Assembly: GCF_905171765.1 (NCBI RefSeq)
Contig: NC_053397.1
Coordinates: 114,965,295-115,029,294, forward strand
From: Bufo bufo
Lineage: Eukaryota; Chordata; Amphibia; Anura; Bufonidae
Length of the DNA: 64,000 nt
Direction of reading: 5' to 3'
A model generated the notes under the pieces. The model worked only from the letters and a program-made list of their open reading frames with translations. It was not told the origin of the DNA and did no database searches. Below are positions 44,728-56,640 of the stretch, piece after piece (the first letter of the stretch is position 1; every line of letters begins with the position of its first letter). The translations under genes were made by a program, and so were the position numbers.

Positions 44728-45262
44728 CCTAACTGGTCTATAATTACTTGTAGAGGACCTAGATCCCTTTTTGAATATGGACACTACATTTGCCTTGCGC
44801 CAGTCACTTGGCACTGTACCAATCCCTAGAGAATCTTAAAAAATTATAAACAAGGGCACAGCAATGACAGAACTGAGTTATTTAAGAACTCTTGGGTGTA
44901 ATCCATCTGGACCTGGAGCCTGGTTCACATTTACCTTATTTAACTTAGCTTGGACCATATCTACAGTTAGCCAGTTGAGTATATTACTGGATGTACAAAC
45001 AGCCCTGGCACCACAAATATCAGCTCCTTTCTCCTCTTTTGTATATACAGAGCTAAATAAAAAATTATTTAGTAACTCTGTCTTTTCCTTATCTTCAGTG
45101 ACTAAGCCCCCTTTACCGTTATTTTAGGAGACCTACTTTGCTCAGACCTTGTTTTTTTAGCGTTTATATATTTAAAGATTTTTTGGGGATTTGTTTTGCT
45201 CTTTCACCTGCTGTTCATTTTGTATTTTTGCAGACTTTATCTCCCATTTTCCCTATTATCTT
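44728..45262 (-). pseudogene. CR1-A LINE, N-terminal reverse transcriptase
   Basis: The minus strand includes APGPDGLHP (about 44900-44930), the start of CR1 reverse transcriptase, and downstream residues leading to the insertion point. The endonuclease part is missing or beyond recognition. Confidence 0.8.
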
Positions 45263-45984
45263 GGGTGTAGCTCTATAAAATTATCACATGATCCACCCCA
45301 TCAGGTGAATGGCATAAAAAAAAAAAAAAATGTGCCATTTTCTTGGTCACCTTGCCTCACAAAAAGTGTAATATCAAGTGATCAAAAAGTACTATGTAGC
45401 CAAAAATTTTACAAATAAAGGGGCACATTTATTAAGACAGGCGTGTTAGACGCCAGTCTTAATAAAGCCCATCTCTGGCAATGGATCCGCCGAAGTTATG
45501 AAGAGCCTTCCTCTGCCAGTTCTAACTGTAAGACAGCCGTAGAAAGTGGTACATGAGACTGTCTGCTGGCCTGTCCCCTTCCCCACCCATGCCAACTTAT
45601 TTAGACCTTGCGTGAGCGGGGAAAAGTTGCAGATTGCGGCACAACAAACCGTTGCACCTGAAATATGCCTAATATAGGCGTATTTCAGAATAATATATGA
45701 CCCCCAAAAACATTCTCATTCCACAAAATACAAGCCTCAAACACCAGAAAAATAAAAACCATATGGTGCTCCTTCCCTTCTGAACATATTGCCCACCACA
45801 TATGAGGCGTGTCTGTAAACTGCAGAATCAGGGTAATTAATATTGAGGTTGCTTTTCCACTGTAGCAGAACTTCAGCTGTGTTTTTGGTGGCTACTCAGG
45901 CACTCAGGTAAGGAATTTGTTAGATTTTTGCTATTGTCTGATTGCAAATAAGCATAGGGCCATTAAGGTGTTACATTTGTTGTT
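45263..45984. other. Unassigned; TTAA-element-like blocks and a small MITE
   Basis: 45263-45418 and 45707-45850 resemble the inner blocks of piggyBac-3/4 (CACAAAAAGTGTAATATCAA; GTGTCTGTAAACTGCAGAATC). Between them 45419-45706 has loosely inverted ends (GGGGCACATTTATTAAGAC against GGGGGTCATATATTATTCTG), a possible MITE. Confidence 0.45.
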
Positions 45985-46408
45985 GGGGAGGAGCTTTTGT
46001 GTGAGCGTGTGTATATATAGCAACATAGTATTAGCTTGCCTAATTATAGCTTGCATCATTCTCAAAGTGTAGCATTTCTAAGTGCTCTAGAGATATTCAG
46101 GAGATACTCAGGAGGTAATCTGGAGGTGGATACAATCTAAAAAAGTAAGATTTGTTTGTTTAAAATGTTTCCCCTCTTTAAAATGGCAGATCTGGTTCTG
46201 TGCAGGAATTGTGCTTTTATTTCATGTTCCACTCTTCGGAGGTTTGGATGCTGTCTGATCTGTAGACAGCTCTCCGTAATGCAGCAGGAAATTGCATTTT
46301 TTAAATCTGTTTGTAAATTAACTGTTAAACAAACTCAGGCTGGGAATGTTGCAATGCCACTGCCACAGAGGCCCCCTAGAAATGGAAGATGGGTTATTGT
46401 AGGTTCTA
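45985..46408 (+). pseudogene. CR1-B LINE, 5' UTR and ORF1 start
   Basis: The likely ORF1 ATG is 46165. The product begins with a Cys-rich segment (LCRNC, then GCCLIC), a PHD/zinc-type domain usual for the first part of CR1 ORF1, followed by a helical stretch and RPPRNGRWVIVGSSR. A MITE interrupts the gene at 46409. Upstream 45985-46164 is untranslated, with TATATATAG at 46010. Confidence 0.8.
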
Positions 46409-47209
46409 GTAGACTTGGGCCCCTTGCAGACAAGCGTGTCCGGATGCGTTGTCTGTGATCAGGGAAAATCGTGCAAGAAGGTATGCAATTGCAGTCAGTT
46501 TTGACTGCGATTTGCTTTCCAATGTACAGTTTTTATCGTGCGGGTGCACTGCGTTTTGCATGCGTGTGATAAAAAACTGACTGTGGTACCCAGACTCCAA
46601 CCCGAACTTCACTGAAGTTCGGATTTGGGTTAGGTATTCTGTAGATTTTAGGTCCCTGCAAAAGGACCTGCGCTGACGTCACCGTGCTCTTCACGTGGTG
46701 GGCTCGATTACCTCATCTAAGGTCCTTTTGCAGGTCCTGAAAGAAGCAAGAGGAGGATGCCGGCTGTGCGATCAATTGGAACAGGTAAGTTATTTTTATT
46801 TTTTTTAACACCTCAGTCTACAGTTTACTAAGCATTCTGTACTAAGAATGCTATTATTTTCCCTTATAACCATGTTATAAGGGAAAATAATACAGGGAAT
46901 ACACTTTTAATGGGGTCCGGGGTTGCTTTCATCCCTATCATCTGCTAGCAACCATGCGTGAAAATCGCACTGCATCCGCACTTGCTTGCGGATGCTTGCG
47001 ATATTCACGCATCCCCATTCATTTCTATAGGGCCTGCGTTGCGTGAAAAACGCAGAATATAGAACATGCTGCGATTTTTACGCAACGCACAAGTGATGCG
47101 TGAAAATCACTGCTCATCTGAAGTGAATGGGTCCGGATTCAGTGCTGGTGCAATGCATTCCACTCACGCATTTCACCCGCGCTGAATTCTAGCCCGTCTG
47201 AAAGGGGCC
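46409..47209. mobile_element. ~800-bp MITE in CR1-B ORF1
   Basis: Inverted ends GGGCCCCTTGCAGAC and (complement) GGGCCCCTTTCAGAC. Flanking 7-mers TAGACTT and TAGAGTT differ by one base and may be the target duplication. The interior is full of GCGTGAAAATCGC-like inverted words and a CTGCAAAAGGACCT palindrome (near 46660 and 46720). Class uncertain, Harbinger-like or hAT-like. Confidence 0.75.
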
Positions 47210-47889
47210 CTAGAGTTGTTGATAGAAGACATGTCCCACAGTCTGTGGCTCTCCATAATTCATTTGCAGCACTTTCAGAGTGCAAGAGCAACATGGAGGA
47301 TTGCTCAGGCACAGTGGGTGAGGAGCAATCATCTCCTATGTCTAAGGTATGCAAGCCTGCAGCCAAAGACAAAAAGGATAAGGTGAGGACTGATAGTAAG
47401 CAGCTGTTGGTGGGCGATTCTATCATAAGAGGTGTGAAGCTTGAGGAAAATGGTTTTGTGAGATGTCTCCCTGGTGCTACCGCTAGCAGGAACAGACGAC
47501 GTATCCTTAATATTGTAAAGCAAGCAAAGCAGGAAAGGGAGGTGGATGTTATTGTCCATCTTGGGACAAATCATCTGGCTTGCAATGAGGTTTCAAAGGT
47601 GAAGAAAGCTTTTCACACACTTGGTAATGATATACGGGAGGTTGCATCGACTGTTTCATTCTCTGCAGTTTTGCCTGTGCATAACCTTTAGCATGACATG
47701 CACATTAAGGAATTCAATGTATGGCTTGGTGAATGGTGTGTGAACCAAGGGTTTGGCTTTGTGTCTCATGTTAGCTCTAGTTGGAATGGAAAAGAACTGT
47801 ACAAGAAAGATGGTTTGCATCTTTCTCTCAAGGGAACGAATGTCCTCGGTGTACAGTTCAAAGTATTTGCTAAGGAGCATTTAAACTAG
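47210..47889 (+). pseudogene. CR1-B ORF1, SGNH/GDSL-type domain
   Basis: Continuation of ORF1 after the MITE (VDRRHVPQSVALHN). LLVGDSIIRGV has the nucleophile Ser in a GDS motif, and VIVHLGTNHLACNE has the Gly/Asn oxyanion block of SGNH esterases. The C-terminal end DGLHLSLKG holds the Asp-His pair. One in-frame TAG at 47689-47691 splits the domain. The stop at 47887 is the natural end. The esterase domain of CR1 ORF1 is known from the family; activity here is lost. Confidence 0.88.
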
Positions 47890-47959
47890 GAAAGGGGGGC
47901 AAAACAGTGATAATCCAGCAGTCAGACTGCCCCCGGAACAATGCCAGAAGATGCCAGTA

Positions 47960-48773
47960 GCACATAGGTTAAGAAATGACAAGCTCTGAGTCTTGTCTAC
48001 AAATGCTCGCAGTTTAGGGAATCAGATCAATGAACTTGAGTCTATAATGGCATCTGAGAATATAGATTTAGTGGCTGTTACTGAGACATGGTTCAATGCG
48101 AGTAATGACTGGGATATAACCGTACCAGGGTTCTCTCTATATAGGAAAGACAGAGAAGGCAAGAAAGGGTTAGGGGTGGCCCTGTATGTGAAAGATAGCA
48201 TTAAATCTAATCTAATACAAGTTAGCGAGACCAATTTAGAGTCTGTTTGGGTTACCTTGCAGCTTGATAATCATAAGGTAACTCGTGTAGGTGTGATATA
48301 TAGACCACCTGGCCAAGTCAAATAATTTGATCTACTAGTTGAGGAAATGGCTAAAATGACATTGAAAGGGGATGTTATCATTATGGGAGATTTTAATCTT
48401 CCTTATGTAAACTGGAAAACCACACAAAAACAAAAGTTTTAGATTTTAGAAAAACTGACTTTTCTAAAATTAGATTAGTGGTATCCGAGTCCCTATCAGA
48501 CTGGAACAGTTTCAATGGAGTCCAGGAGAAATGGGGCTACTTAAAAGTCGCACTATTGAAGGCAACAGATAATTGCATCAGGCTTGTCAGTAAAAGCAAA
48601 AAAGGAAGATACCACTGTGGTACTCAGCAGAAGTGGCCAAAATCATTAACAATAAAAAGATAGCATTTAGTAATAAAAAAAATTAAAAAAGTGACAAGAC
48701 ATCCTTCAGATACATAAATGAAATAAGGAAATTAAAACAAGGAATTACCAAATTAAAAACAAAAGAAGAGATA
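47960..48773 (+). pseudogene. CR1-B ORF2, endonuclease part
   Basis: Begins about 70 bases after ORF1. STNARSLGNQINEL and DLVAVTETWF are the N-terminal endonuclease motifs (catalytic Glu in TETW). VGVIYRPPG and VIIMGDFNLP (Asp/Asn) follow. Stops at 48323 and 48440, then linker sequence until Tc1-A copy 4 at 48776. Sequence resumes at 50345. Confidence 0.88.
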
Positions 48774-48775
48774 TA

Positions 48776-50342
48776 CACTGCTCAAAAAAATAAAGGGAAC
48801 ACATAAATAAAACATCCTAGATATGAGTTAATTAAATATTCTTCTGAAATACTTTGTTCTTTACATAGTTCAATGTGCTGACAACAAAATCACAAAAAAA
48901 AAAAAGGAAATCAAATTTTTCAACCCATGGAGGTCTGGATTTGGAGTCACACTCAAAATTAAAGTGGAAAAACACACTACAGGCTGATCCAACTTTGATG
49001 TAATGTTCTTAAAACAAGTCAAAATGAGGCTCAGCAGTGTGTGTGGCCTCCACGTGCCTGTATGACCTCCCTACAACGCCTGTGCATGCTCCTGATGAGG
49101 TGGCGGACGGTCTCCTGAGGGATCTCCTCTCAGACCTGGACTAAAGCATCTGCCAACTCCTGGACAGTCTGTGGTGCAATGTGACATTGGTGGATAGAGT
49201 GAGACATGATGTCCCAGATGTGCTCAATTGGATTCAGGTCTGGGGAACAGGGGGGCCAGTCCATAGCATCAATGCCTTTGTCTTGCAGGAACTGCTGACA
49301 CACTCCAGCCACATGAGGTCTAGCATTGTCTTGCATTAGGAGGAACCCAGGGCCAACCGCACCAGCATATGGTCTCACAAGGGGTCTGAGGATCTCATCT
49401 CGGTACCTAATGGCAGTCAGGCTACCTCTGGCGAGCACATGGAGGGCTGTGCGGCCCTCCAAAGAAAGGCCTCATCACCATTACTGACCCAATGCCAAAC
49501 CGGTCATGCTGGAGGATGTTGCAGGCAGCAGAACGTTCTCCACGGCGTCTCCAGACTCTGTCACATGTGCTCAGTGTGAACCTGCTTTCATCTGTGAAGA
49601 GCACAGGGCGCCAGTGGCGAATTTGCCAATCTTGGTGTTCTCTGGCAAATGCCAAACGTCCTGCACGGTGTTGGGATGTAAGCACAACGCCCACCTGTGG
49701 ACGTCGGGCCCTCATATCACCCTCATGGAGTCTGTTTCTGACCGTTTGAGCAGACACATGCACATTTGTGGCCTGCTGGAGGTCATTTTGCAGGGCTCTG
49801 GCAGTGCTCCTCCTGTTCCTCCTTGCACAAAGGCGGAGGTAGCGGTCCTGCTGCTGGGTTGTTGCCCCCCTACGGCCTCCTCCACGTCTCCTGATGTACT
49901 GGCCTGTCTCCTGGTAGCGCCTCCATGCTCTGGACACTACGCTGACAGACACGGCAAACCTTCTTGCCACAGCTCGCATTAATGTGCCATCCTGGATAAG
50001 CTGCACTGCCTGAGCCACTTGTGTGGGTTGTAGACTCCGTCTCATGCAACCACTAGAGTGAAAGCACCGCCAGCATTCAAAAGTGACCAAAACATCAGCC
50101 AGGAAGCATAGGAACTGAGAAGTGGTCTGTGGTTACCACCTGCAGAACCACTCCTTTATTGGGGGTGTCTTGCTAATTGCCTATAATTTCCACCTGTTGT
50201 CTATCCCATTTGCACAACAGCATGTGAAATTGATTGTCACTCAGTGTTGCTTCCTAAGTGGACAGTTTGATTTCACAGAAGTGTGATTGACTTGGAGTTA
50301 CATTGTGTTGTTTAAGTGTTCCCTTTATTTTTTTGAGCAGTG
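48776..50342 (-). mobile_element. Tc1/mariner element, family A copy 4 (full length)
   Basis: Both inverted ends present (CACTGCTCAAAAAAATAAAG), TA at 48774-48775 and 50343-50344, 1567 bases. Inserted in CR1-B ORF2. Confidence 0.95.
49031..50045 (-). pseudogene. Tc1 family A transposase, frameshift, nonsense and deletion
   Basis: Start ATG 50043-50045. N-terminal part open to about 49422. A 9-bp deletion near 49562 removes three residues of CDRRDRV. An indel near 49470 (beside GGISLEG) shifts the frame. A TGG to TGA stop at 49130 cuts the C-terminal tail (LVQVWEE). All three catalytic residues survive: FTDESRF, MQDNARPH and SPDLNPIE. Confidence 0.92.
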
Positions 50343-50344
50343 TA

Positions 50345-50441
50345 TATATGTATATGGTAGAATAAAAAGAACTAGCTGACTGCCTCAATGAATACTTCTG
50401 TTCAGTTTTTACAAAGGAAAATGAAGGAAAAGGACCTGTTA
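50345..50441 (+). pseudogene. CR1-B ORF2 sliver
   Basis: Reads LADCLNEYFCSVFTKENEGKGPV in about 80 bases, the segment between endonuclease and reverse transcriptase, trapped between Tc1-A copy 4 and a MITE. Confidence 0.8.
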
Positions 50442-51028
50442 GGGTCCATTCACACATCCGTAAGTGTTTTGTGGATCCGCAAATTGCGGATCCACAAAAA
50501 ACTGACATCGGCAATGTGCATTCTGCAATTTGCGGACCGCACATCACCGGCGCTATAACAGAAAATGCCTAATCTTGTCCGCAATTGCGAACAAGAATAG
50601 GACATGTTCTATTTTTTTGCGGAAACGGAAGCACGGATGCGGAAGTGCAGATCCGCAAATACGGATGCGGATCCGCAAATGCGGACAGAACATTCCGGCC
50701 CCATTGAAAATGAATGGGTCTGCACCCGTTCTGCAAAATTGCGGAACGGATGCGGACCCATTTTGCGGGTCCGCAACACACCATCCCGTCACCCCCATAG
50801 AAATGCCTATTCTTATCCACAAGCTGCGGACAAGAATAGGACATGCTCTATCTTTTTGTGGAGCTGCGGACCCAAAATCGGGGCCGCGCTCCGCAATTGC
50901 GGCTGCAGACAGCACACTGTGTGCTGTCCGCATCCATTCCGTCCCCATAGAGAATGAATGGGTCCGCACCCTTTCCGCAAAATTGCGGAAAGGATGCGGA
51001 CCCATTTTGCGGACGTGTGAATGGAGCC
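50442..51028. mobile_element. Harbinger-like MITE rich in GCGGATCCGC words
   Basis: Inverted ends GGGTCCATTCACACATCC and (complement) GGCTCCATTCACACGTCC, next to TTA (left) and TAA (right). 587 bases. The interior is made of inverted words such as TTGCGGATCCGCAA and GCGGACAAGAATAGGACATG. CR1 reading resumes beyond it (REED). Confidence 0.82.
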
Positions 51029-51290
51029 TAAGGGAGGAAGACTTATAAATCTTTTGATGCATGTGTGTTTACAGAGGAAGATGTTCTAAGTCATCTGTCT
51101 TAAATTAATACAAATAAGTCACTGTAATATGTCTCCAAATATAAAATATTTATGTATGAAAAATGTATCAACCTGATTTGGTAATCTTCTCCAAATCTAG
51201 TAAAGAACACCTGGAGGACTCATCACCAGGATTCAACAAGAGTTATATAAAAAAAATGAATAATGTGATTTATTTTCAGTCTTCATTAGA
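51029..51290 (+). pseudogene. CR1-B, last recognisable stretch
   Basis: Weak, heavily mutated continuation of the LINE frame (REEDL). The rest of the reverse transcriptase is not found. Confidence 0.5.
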
Positions 51291-51559
51291 GTTGATTACT
51301 TATAGAAATAGTTTAGGAAAAGTCTTAGTTTAATTGTCCATGAGTGAATGTTGGTAGTCCTTGAGGTATCTTTGTTGGAGGTCAGGAATCATCTTTTCAA
51401 GACTCCACGTGTCCATCTCTAGCCATCGTAAAACAGCCCCCAACAGAGTGTGTGAGTGAGTGTAAGAAGACCCCCCTTGTCTGTCCCTGTCAGTCATTTA
51501 TAACATAGATACAGGCGTGTCTTTACAAATGTATGGGCTTACACATTGTCATATATGGT
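51291..51559. other. No gene seen
   Basis: Single-copy-looking sequence without frame or repeat structure. Confidence 0.4.
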
Positions 51560-51772
51560 AGACACAAATATGTTTTTTTATAAAGGTAAAACATATCAAT
51601 TCACTTTTACCACGGATATGAAGTACAGTGTATCACAACAAAACCACCTCAGGATGGCTAGGATACTGTAAGGACAAGTATTTCAAAGTTATTACCAAAT
51701 AAAGTGATACATGTCAGATTTTCAAAATTTGGCAAGGTCCTCAATGTGAAAAATCGCTTGGTCCTGAAGGGG
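51560..51772 (+). mobile_element. piggyBac 3' end remnant
   Basis: Resembles the 3' ends of piggyBac-3 and -4 (GATATGAAGTACAGTGTATC, AAAGTGATACATGTCAGATT, then GGTCCTGAAGGGG) and finishes at TTAA 51773-51776. Nothing remains of the 5' part. Confidence 0.7.
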
Positions 51773-51776
51773 TTAA

Positions 51777-52235
51777 AGACACAACATTGTTTCTTTAACT
51801 GTTACATTTATTATTACTTCACATACAGTATGATGCTTGTTTTATAAAGTTGGTCCAAAAAGGCATTACAGAGGGCCTGTCAGCGCTCATGTCACATGTG
51901 TTGCAGTCAGTCAACACTTGTATTCCCCATCTCAGCAGCAACTTTCTTTCTGCATTTTGGTTTGCCCGTTATTCTTCCTGGAATAATTTTTTTTTAAAAA
52001 TGACAACTAGGTGTTACCATTTTGTCAGTGACACATTTCCCTGCACAGCCTGACACTGTCTGATGTAGAATTGTATTTTTCATGAAGTAACAAGTGTTTC
52101 CTAAAACATTCATGTTGTAAGATTAACCTACCAGTCATATTAAATTGCAAAAATGTCATTTTTTTTATTGTAGATTGTGAATTTATGTCTCAAGCAAATA
52201 CAATTGGCACATAACTCAGGTTCCTTTTAAGTGCT
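51777..52235. other. No gene seen
   Basis: A/T-rich, no coding frame or repeat assignable. Confidence 0.4.
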
Positions 52236-52496
52236 TTTTTTTTTTTTACTTTCAAGTTTTATTGATTTTTTTCCAAATTAAGTAAAGGAAAAACAGTAAT
52301 CATTAAAGACGTCACTTATAAAAGTCAATCACAATAATAGTACATGTATCTGACATCTATGACATACATCACATTCTTACATAGTCACTAAAATAAAACG
52401 GTAATTTTAACAAATCGAGATCTTGTTATCCCTCCATGAGGCGTAGTATATCTTAGCCACTCAAAACTAAAGTATGAGTACTGTAGCATTATAACC

Positions 52497-52537
<41 letters not shown>

Positions 52538-52705
52538 GTGTCATTATATAGCCGTTCATTCACTGCTTCTCCCCAATGCTTTTACTATATTACCGATCAC
52601 TACAAAGCCACCGATAGAATTTTAGATGCAAACGAGGAAGAATTCCATATTTCCCATCTTTTAAGTGTTTGTTAGCGCTCCATATAGGAACCTGCATATA
52701 TATAT
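52236..52705 (-). pseudogene. L1-B 3' UTR and poly(A) tail
   Basis: T-run at 52237-52250 is the poly(A) tail on the minus strand, followed by AATAAAACTTG on the minus strand. A (TA)n tract at 52499-52534 lies within it. Confidence 0.7.
52499..52534. repeat. (TA)n microsatellite
   Basis: TA tract in the L1-B 3' region. Confidence 0.95.
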
Positions 52706-53746
52706 TCATGTTGCATATATTGGTTCACTAAAGGGATCAAATCCGTTAGCTTTGGAGTAATCGGCAATTTCCACGAGGTAGCAATAAGCTTCCTTGCTGC
52801 TGATAAAACTCCCATTATGACCGGTCTGTGACTGTAAGGCAGTTCGCCTATCTTGATGGATAAAACAGCTAGCTAGTGAAGGGTTGAGAGGAATTGTGAA
52901 ACTCACCACTGATGAAAGAAGATTAAAGACCTTTTCCCAAAACGGGAGAATAGTAGGGCATGACCACCACATATGCATTAAAGTTCCTTTTTCCCCACAA
53001 GCCCTCCAGCAGCTTGGGCTATAGTTAGGATCTGTGTGGGCTATACGAGCTTGAGTTAGATACCATCTAAGCTGTATTTTCCTATTTTGTTTAATGTGGT
53101 TGATACACTTGGAGTTAGCTGTCATCCAATGAAAGGCATCCTTCCATTCCTCAACTGTACAGGAACACCCCAATTCTTCCTCCCACTTCTCCATAAAGCT
53201 CAATTTGGTTTCTAAAGCAGGGCCCAAAGCTTGGTATGCAATAGAAAGTCCTTTCCCTTCACACTTTCGATTGTTGAAATAACTACAAAAAGGGGTGCTC
53301 CTAGACAGCTGACCAAAAGACGACCTCATCTTGCTCAGCATATGTCTAATTTGAAGTTATTGATAAAAACAGGAGTTAGGGATACCATATGCCTGCTGCA
53401 AAGTTTCAAATGTTTTTATACTAGAGTCATCATATATTTGCTCCAAACATGGTATACCAGCCTTCTCCCATTTGTCCAGCGAGAGGCCCGGGATTCCATA
53501 AGTAAGTGAAACTAACGGGATTTCGGATCTCACTGGAGAGAAGAGCTTCCCTTCTATACAATGGCACCAGGTCCATACTGCTGCTCGCATAGTTAAGAGG
53601 GAGGTTGAAACCTTTGGTGCTACCAAGGAATGAGCAGCAAGGAAACCTGGGAGAGAGCCCTTTTTTGTATAAGTGGACTTCAACTCTATCCACCTCTGAC
53701 GTGAGGACGGTGACCACCACTCTTTAGTTTGCTCAATGAGGTTCGC
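52706..53746 (-). pseudogene. L1-B ORF2 C-terminal region
   Basis: Two frame segments (53357-53746 and 52706-53341) encode the region after reverse transcriptase. The Cys-His knuckle is visible as CWRACGEKGTLMHMWWSCP. Upstream parts include LSLDKWEKAGI and TFETLQQAYGIP, usual in this L1 branch. A stop or frame change lies near 53350. Distinct from L1-A in sequence, hence a second L1 lineage. Confidence 0.87.
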
Positions 53747-53754
53747 CTTATAAT

Positions 53755-54574
53755 CAGGGCTGTGGAGTCTGAGTCTCGGAGTCGGGGGAAATTTTGGGTA
53801 CCTGGAATCGGAGTCGGCAAACAATGCACCGACTCCGACTCCTACTAAATTTAGATTGGAATTTAAAAAAAAAATTTAAATGTCCCAATTCACAAAAAGT
53901 TATAATTAATGACTTCTCTACTGTAAGAATAAAGACCAATGCATGCAGTGCCTCACGTAACCGCAAAACGAACACGTTAAGTGACCGTGAAGAAGCATGC
54001 TTTTCATATGCTTCACTATATGGCACGCAACGCACAATTAGGAGCTGCAATACTTATACTTTCCATAGTGTTGTGTTCTGCTTTTACAGGGAACGCAGCG
54101 TCCATGTGTAACCTAGCCTCTCACTGATAAGGGATTAAATAAATATGTTTTTTGCAGGACTAGAGAGTGAGACACTTGTATAAGTGAAGGGAATGGAGGG
54201 CCAATAGTTCAAGACTGAAGCTGTAAACCATTGGAAAAACTGCTGTCATTTAGCTAAGGCTATAAAAACTTGTAAACTCCGATTGTTAGCTTAAACCTTA
54301 AACATGACTATGGGATTCTCCTAGGAAAATCATGTTTTAGAATAAATGCCCCTTCCTGGATCCTCCCACTGCCCTATCTTCAGCATCAGTGTTTGTCTTT
54401 TGCTTAAACTGTGCAATACAGTAGACTGTTGGCTTCCCAGCCAGTAGTCCTGTGGTAGGTTGCGTTTCTTTCCCTCAAGGAATGTATAATACGCATATTA
54501 ATACAGAGGAGTCTGAGTCGGAAGTACATAAAACGTCGGAGTCGGAACATTTATCTACCGACTCCACAGCCCTG
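53755..54574. mobile_element. hAT element (CAGGGCTGTGGAGTC type)
   Basis: Termini CAGGGCTGTGGAGTC and its inverse. Perfect 8-bp target duplication CTTATAAT at 53747-53754 and 54575-54582. 820 bases with GACTCCGACTC-type inverted repeats at both ends and no transposase. It splits L1-B ORF2. Confidence 0.95.
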
Positions 54575-54582
54575 CTTATAAT

Positions 54583-56640
54583 ACCATAATAGATCTGGGA
54601 CACCTAATCCCCAGTCTTTTTTAAATATGGGTACAAGGCTCGCCGGTCCACTCTAGGAGATTTATTGCCCCATATAAATTTTAGGAGGTCTGTCTGTAAT
54701 AAAGTAGTGTTTTAGAGGGAATAAGCGGTATACATCTAAACTTATAAATAATTTTAGGTAATATCATCATTTTAACCACGTTAATTCTGGTTATCCAGGA
54801 CATAAAGTGCAGAGAGTACTCAGTATAGTCTGCTAACAATTCCGTTCTCAGGGTCGAAAAGTTACGTATCACTAAGTTTTGCAGTCGAGACGTTAATGTG
54901 ATACCCAAGTATGTTATGCCATCTACTGCCCATTGAAACTGAGCTTTCTCCAAGAGTTTCCTTTTAAGAGAATCCCGAATCGCGAGGGGGAGTACATGCA
55001 AATTAGTGATATTCAGTTTATATAGGGAGGCTTGTGCATACTCCTGCAAAACTGTTATGACTTTTAGAAGAGAAATTTCCAGGCGTGTGAGAGATAACAT
55101 AGCATCGTCTGCATATAGGCCAATTTTATGTGATATGCCCCCTATTTGTATTCCCGTAATACCTGGGTCTGCACGGATTCTTTCTGCCAGGGGTTCCATT
55201 ACCAACGCAAACACTAATGGTGATAAAGGGCAACCTTGTCTGGTTCCATTTGTTATATTAAAACTCTTGGAATAAAAGCCAGATGCCAGTACCCGGGCAG
55301 GCAGGTGGAAAGGAGTAAAGGTTTAGGATAGTGGACAGAATAGGGCCATGGAACCTGAAACGACTTAATACCTCTGCCAGAGACCCCCAGTGCACCCTAT
55401 CGAAAGCTTTTTCCGCATCTTGAGAAACAAAAATCGTGGGTGCACCTGAGGCCTCCAACAGCTGAAGCAAGTCAATCATTCTACGAGTTCCATCTCTGCA
55501 TTGATTACCTGGAATGAAACAAACTTGGTCTGGGGATATTAATTTAGTAGAGGTTGTATCCTTAAAGCCAGCAGCTTATAAAATAATTTTAAGTCATTAT
55601 TTAATAAAGAGATGGGCCGGAAGTTCGATGGGCTATCTTGAGACTTCCCTGGTTTAGGGATTGTTGTAATATTGTCACCTAACATTTCTTTAGGTATGCT
55701 GCCGGGTAAGATACGGTAGCAAGTTTGCTTTGAAGGTTTTGTAATAGTCCCCGGAAAAACCATCTGGACCTGGGGCTTTATGCAATTTCAGGGTCTTTAT
55801 GGCAGTATCTACTTCCAGTTCCGAGAAGGGATTATTAAGCGACCTCAGGTCTTGAGGGGTAATACTTGGGAGAGACACTGTGTCTAGGAAATTCAATATG
55901 ATTTGTAAGGTAGGTTGTGGAGTGGCGTTATCATTTTGTAGGTTGTAGAGAGAGTTAGAATAGTCCCCAAAAGCGTCCGCAATATCGATTGGTGTGTAGT
56001 CATCACTCCATTGCTCTGCTTCATTAATTCAATACGGGAAGAAGCTTCCCTTTTTTTCAATCTATGCGCCAGCATAGCTCCTCTCCCAAATTATATAGTT
56101 TTGCTTTTGAACGGGTTATGGCCCTTTCATTTCTGCAGAGTAGGAAAGAACTAAATTGAAAGCGTAAGTCTGTAAGTTGGGCAGATACTGTATAAATAGG
56201 AGCTGCCTTGTGTTGTGATTCCACAGCCGCTATCCGAGCTAAAATATCTTGCATTTGCTTTTCTCTTTGTTTCTTAAGCTTAGAAGCGGTCTGAATGAAT
56301 AACCCTCTGATATAGCTTTTATGAGCGCACCATAGTGTGGAAATGTTAATATCTGAAGTGTCATTGAGTTCAAAATATTCATCTAATGCTTTAGAGAATA
56401 GACTATACTGTTCTTCATTTCTCAACAAATAAGAGTTAAGATGCCAAAGCGGCGGGTTAGGATTGGGGTAGTTGTCTAAAAGATGTAGGAAAATTGGAGC
56501 GTGATCAGACCACTTAATATTGCCTATTGCGGTGTATGTGGTTTTATGTAATAAATCTTTGGAAATTAGAAAATAGTCTATCCTAGTCAAGGAGACGTGA
56601 ACCTGAGACGCAAAGGTGAAATCCCTCTCCGTCGCATGTT
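54583..56640 (-). pseudogene. L1-B ORF2, endonuclease C-terminus and reverse transcriptase
   Basis: From the minus strand: TRIDYFLIS and WSDHAPIFL (end of endonuclease, His/Asp pair), KAPGPDGFSGDYY, FRPISLLNNDLK, DAEKAFDRVHW and LYADDAMLS (catalytic Asp pair), with ITYLGITL beyond. At least four frame breaks (near 54680, 55250, 55540, 55890). The N-terminal endonuclease is missing: the coding sequence is joined to ORF1 by a deletion near 56640. Confidence 0.92.

Noticed and set aside
50530..51062. Overlapping frames of 170 codons on both strands
   Set aside because: Caused by the inverted GC-rich words of the MITE at 50442-51028; no domain.
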